A stretch of DNA of 5,531 nucleotides from assembly GCA_030706015.1 (NCBI GenBank), contig JAUZPI010000160.1:1-5531 (forward strand), given 5' to 3'. The notes under the pieces were generated by a model. That model saw only the letters and a list, made by a program, of their open reading frames with translations, had not been told where the DNA came from and did no database searches. Shown here in pieces: positions 5,420 to 5,531 of the stretch (the stretch's first letter is position 1; every line of letters begins with the position of its first letter). Made by a program: the position numbers and the translations under genes. This stretch comes from Bacillota bacterium. Lineage in GTDB: Bacteria > Bacillota > Clostridia > Clostridiales > Clostridiaceae.

Positions 5420-5531
5420 ATGGCAAGAGTAAAGAGAGCTGTCAACGCTCGTAAAAAACATAAAAAAATATTAAAGCTTGCAAAAGGCTACTATGGTGGA
5501 AAGAGCAAGTTATTTAGAACAGCTAATGAAT
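5420..5531 (+). CDS. rplT: Large-subunit ribosomal protein bL20, 3' end cut off by the window
   Basis: The window contains the first 37 codons of what should be a protein of about 118 residues. The visible N-terminus, MARVKRAVNARKKHKKILKL followed by AKGYYGGKSKLFRTANE, is the highly conserved basic tail of L20 that threads into 23S rRNA during early 50S assembly. AGGAGG (5406-5411) lies 8 bases before the ATG, and the gap from rpmI is 27 bases. In Firmicutes L20 represses its own operon through the leader upstream of infC; the matching leader is present here. The RNA-binding C-terminal domain lies outside the window. Confidence 0.97.
   Translation, partial: MARVKRAVNARKKHKKILKLAKGYYGGKSKLFRTANE

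Overview
The window looks like a chromosomal segment of a low-GC, endospore-forming Firmicute of the Clostridium type. The grounds are strong AT bias, A/G-rich codon use, AGGAGG ribosome binding sites, a T-box leader in front of thrS, an intact ytxC (a gene restricted to spore formers), and an infC-rpmI-rplT operon. Everything on the + strand is core chromosome. I see no mobile element, CRISPR array or integration scar, and no wholly new system. The value lies in regulatory detail.

Layout. Positions 1-140 hold the 3' part of tRNA-Gly(GCC) and a complete tRNA-Cys(GCA), followed by a terminator (151-200). A second, bidirectional terminator (253-287) separates this tRNA unit from a convergent minus-strand gene (334-1044). 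That gene starts with TTG and resembles the clostridial DUF6873 / guanidino-modifying-enzyme-fold proteins. A 234-bp divergent spacer (1045-1278) carries a probable vegetative promoter for the minus gene, an AT-rich inverted repeat, and a sigma-E-like promoter reading into ytxC (1279-2181).

Positions 2205-2503 are a near-perfect vegetative promoter and a complete T-box riboswitch: Stem I motifs, a Stem II hairpin-pseudoknot, Stem III, and mutually exclusive antiterminator and terminator. It controls thrS (2540-4453), a full-length threonyl-tRNA synthetase with all editing and zinc residues. Three bases after the thrS stop, another good promoter (4457-4485) starts a structured leader with a strong terminator (4580-4608). 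The arrangement is that of L20-type autoregulatory leaders. It is followed by infC, which I place at an AUU start (4656), then rpmI and the first 37 codons of rplT.

How it works together. The right two thirds is a chain of translation genes in which each unit's leader attenuator also stops transcription arriving from the previous gene. No terminator separates ytxC from the T-box promoter, or thrS from the infC promoter. Uncharged tRNA should tune thrS, ribosomal protein L20 probably tunes infC-rpmI-rplT by attenuation, and IF3 probably tunes its own translation through its AUU start codon.
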